Source: Magnetospirillum fulvum MGU-K5 (GTDB taxonomy: Bacteria; Pseudomonadota; Alphaproteobacteria; Rhodospirillales; Magnetospirillaceae). Taken from it: a DNA stretch of 64,000 bases. Position 1 is the first letter of the stretch; each line of letters opens with the position of its first letter. A program made the position numbers and the translations under genes. Below, piece after piece: positions 62,441 through 64,000 of the stretch. The stretch is taken from assembly GCF_000442515.1 (NCBI RefSeq), contig NZ_AQPH01000007.1, positions 28,794 to 92,793 on the forward strand. Reading direction: 5' to 3'. The notes under the pieces were generated by a model that made no database searches, had not been told where the DNA came from, and was given only the letters and a program-made list of their open reading frames with translations.

Positions 62441-62923
62441 ATGAGCATCGTCGCCCCCCAGGACCTGCTGGCCCAACTCGGCCGCGATCAGCGTCTGCTC
62501 GGTCTCGATCTCGGCACCAAGACGATCGGGCTGGCGCTGTCGGACATCAGCCGCACCGTCGCCACCCCGTTCGACACCCTGCGCCGGACCAAATTCACCG
62601 CCGATGCCGATGCGCTGCTGGCGGTGATTGCCCGTCACGATGTCGGCGGGCTGGTGCTGGGGCTGCCGGTCGAGATGGACGGAGCCGAGGGGGCGCGGTG
62701 TCAGTCCACCCGCGCCTTCGCCTCCAACCTGCTGAAGCGGCAAGACCTGCCGATCGCCTTCTGGGACGAGCGGCTGTCAACCGCCGCCGTCACCCGCACC
62801 CTGCTCGAAGCGGATTCGTCGCGTAAGCGGCGGGCCGAAGTCGTCGATAAGATGGCCGCCGCTTATATCCTTCAGGGCCTGCTCGACCGTCTCGCCGCTC
62901 CGGGCTTCGTCACCCTGGGCTAA
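62441..62923 (+). CDS. ruvX: Holliday junction resolvase-like RuvX (YqgF)
   Basis: 160 aa RNase H-fold nuclease. Motifs: LLGLDLGTKTIGLALSD (first Asp), GGLVLGLPVEMDG, WDERLSTAAVTRTL (Asp-Glu) and VVDKMAAAYILQGLLD (last Asp). YqgF/RuvX processes 16S pre-rRNA 5' ends and acts in DNA repair. Starts 7 nt after the lyase gene. Convergent overlap of 14 nt with the alcohol dehydrogenase gene. Confidence 0.93.
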   Translation: MSIVAPQDLLAQLGRDQRLLGLDLGTKTIGLALSDISRTVATPFDTLRRTKFTADADALLAVIARHDVGGLVLGLPVEMDGAEGARCQSTRAFASNLLKRQDLPIAFWDERLSTAAVTRTLLEADSSRKRRAEVVDKMAAAYILQGLLDRLAAPGFVTLG

Positions 62924-63926
62924 ACCCCGACAGCACCAGCTTCCCCAGCGCCCGGCCGCTTTCCAGAATTTCGTGGGCCCGGCGCAGATGGGCGGCGTCG
63001 ATCGGCCCCACCACTTCGGTCAGGGTGCTGCGCAGCCGTCCGGCATCGACCAGCGCCGCCACCTCGGTCAGGATGCGGTGCTGCGCCTCGATGTCGGGGG
63101 TGCCGAACAGCGAGCGGGTGTACATGAACTCCCAATGCAGCGAGATACTTTTCCGCTTCAGCTTGGTGATGTCGAGCGGTTGGTCGGGATCGTCGATCAG
63201 ACCCAGCCGCGCCTGGGGCGCCATCGCCTCGACCAGGGCGTCGAAATGCTGGGTCGTCGCGGTCAGGCTCAACACATAATCGATCCCGGCCGGAGCAATC
63301 GCCTTGGCCTGCGCCGCCAGATCGCCGGAATGGTCGATAACGTGGTGCGCCCCCAGCGACAGCACCCAATCGCGGGTTTCCGGGCGCGAGGCGGTGCCGA
63401 TCACGGTCAGCCCGGTCAAGGCCCGCGCCAATTGCACCGCGATCGAGCCGACGCCGCCCGCCGCGCCGACGACCAGCAAGGTCCCGCTCGCTCCCGGCTG
63501 AATCCCGATCCGCTCGAACATCAATTCATAGGCGGTGATCGCCGTCAGCGGCAGCGCCGCCGCCGCTTCGACACTCAGGCTGGCGGGTTTGTGACCGACG
63601 ATCCGCTCGTCAACCAACTGCAATTCGGCATTACTGCCGGGGCGGTCGATCGCTCCGGCGTAATAGACCGCATCGCCAGGGGCGAACAGCCGGGCCTCGG
63701 CACCAGCGGCAATCACAGTCCCGACCGCATCCCACCCCAGCACCTTGGGCTGGCCCGCGGGATCGACGCGGTGGCGAATCTTGGTATCGACCGGATTGAC
63801 CGAAACCGCCTCGACCCGGACCAGCAGATCGCGCCCGGTCGGAGCCGGAGGATCGGGCAAATCGACATCGACCAGACTGGCGGGATCGCTAATCGGCAGG
63901 GAACGGGTATAGGCCACGGCTTTCAT
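62910..63926 (-). CDS. Zinc-type alcohol dehydrogenase family oxidoreductase (YhdH/QOR-like MDR)
   Basis: 338 aa MDR enzyme. MKAVAYTRSLPISD start, VSVNPVDTKIRHRVDP, KVLGWDAVGTVIAAG, and cofactor motif LLVVGAAGGVGSIAVQLARAL. Lacks catalytic-zinc cysteines, so most probably a quinone or enone reductase of the zinc-binding-alcohol-dehydrogenase subfamily (NAD(P)H). C-terminal RSTLTEVVGPIDAAHLRRAH is typical. Start is the Met beginning the family N-terminus. Confidence 0.9.
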   Translation of the reverse strand: MKAVAYTRSLPISDPASLVDVDLPDPPAPTGRDLLVRVEAVSVNPVDTKIRHRVDPAGQPKVLGWDAVGTVIAAGAEARLFAPGDAVYYAGAIDRPGSNAELQLVDERIVGHKPASLSVEAAAALPLTAITAYELMFERIGIQPGASGTLLVVGAAGGVGSIAVQLARALTGLTVIGTASRPETRDWVLSLGAHHVIDHSGDLAAQAKAIAPAGIDYVLSLTATTQHFDALVEAMAPQARLGLIDDPDQPLDITKLKRKSISLHWEFMYTRSLFGTPDIEAQHRILTEVAALVDAGRLRSTLTEVVGPIDAAHLRRAHEILESGRALGKLVLSGFSPG

Positions 63927-64000
63927 CGCGTCGTCTCCGCTCTGATACAGGCAGGCTTGAGTGTGACCGCCTTTGCCCGTCGGCGACAAGAGGTCCTATT

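Overview
The window is a GC-rich alphaproteobacterial chromosome segment, most likely from Rhodospirillales (Magnetospirillum/Phaeospirillum-like). This rests on gene content: TrcR (DUF1013), DUF1192, the hopanoid genes hpnN/hpnK/hpnL, a CbpA/CbpB-type peptide-maturation pair, bacterial nadV, and dense operons with ATGA/GTGA stop-start overlaps. The genus cannot be fixed from the sequence alone.

Layout. 1-3.3 kb: peptide/microcin-type ABC importer yejA-yejB-yejE (minus strand, yejA apparently frameshifted). 3.5-10.4 kb: degenerate metallophosphoesterase, DUF4197 protein, J-domain protein, pabB-pabC (folate), secreted protein, AcuI-type reductase, TlpA-like thioredoxin. 10.4-17.5 kb: MBL-fold hydrolase and gltB-gltD. 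17.8-19.6 kb: a PAS protein overlapping a chemoreceptor, looking like a split Aer. 19.6-24.4 kb: AT-rich gap, aat, nadV, M24 peptidase. 24.5-34 kb: cytochrome b561, SPOR lipoprotein, glycogen-debranching-type glycosidase, a response regulator with a REC-histidine kinase, quinone oxidoreductase, trcR, zinc-sensor-type diguanylate cyclase. 34.1-38.5 kb: hpnN-hpnK-hpnL. 38.6-40.5 kb: a cobalamin riboswitch reading into a 39-residue peptide gene (cbpA) and a radical SAM/SPASM maturase (cbpB), a compact B12-controlled RiPP-type locus. 40.6-47.1 kb: ppx, rlmE, CBS protein, tusA, ampD, eamA, uup.

47.2-60.0 kb is an integrated mobile element of about 12.7 kb in the 3' end of tRNA-Pro(CGG). It is bounded by exact 50-bp direct repeats. 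From left to right it carries a tyrosine integrase, a MobV-like relaxase with an oriT-like site, an AbrB-Doc toxin-antitoxin pair, a broken HigB with intact HigA-like antitoxin, a MazE-MazF pair, an orphan DotA/TraY-family membrane protein, a Rep-like protein and an excisionase-like HTH protein. No other type IV secretion gene is present, so it looks like an integrative mobilizable element depending on a helper. Its base composition and codon use are visibly less GC-rich than the host flanks.

After the element the host chromosome resumes with the orphaned tRNA terminator, an acyl-ACP thioesterase-like gene, a small Gln-rich protein, a frameshifted CitE/malyl-CoA-lyase-like gene, ruvX and a zinc-type alcohol dehydrogenase.

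Family assignments come from recognising motifs in the translated sequence; no database search was run.
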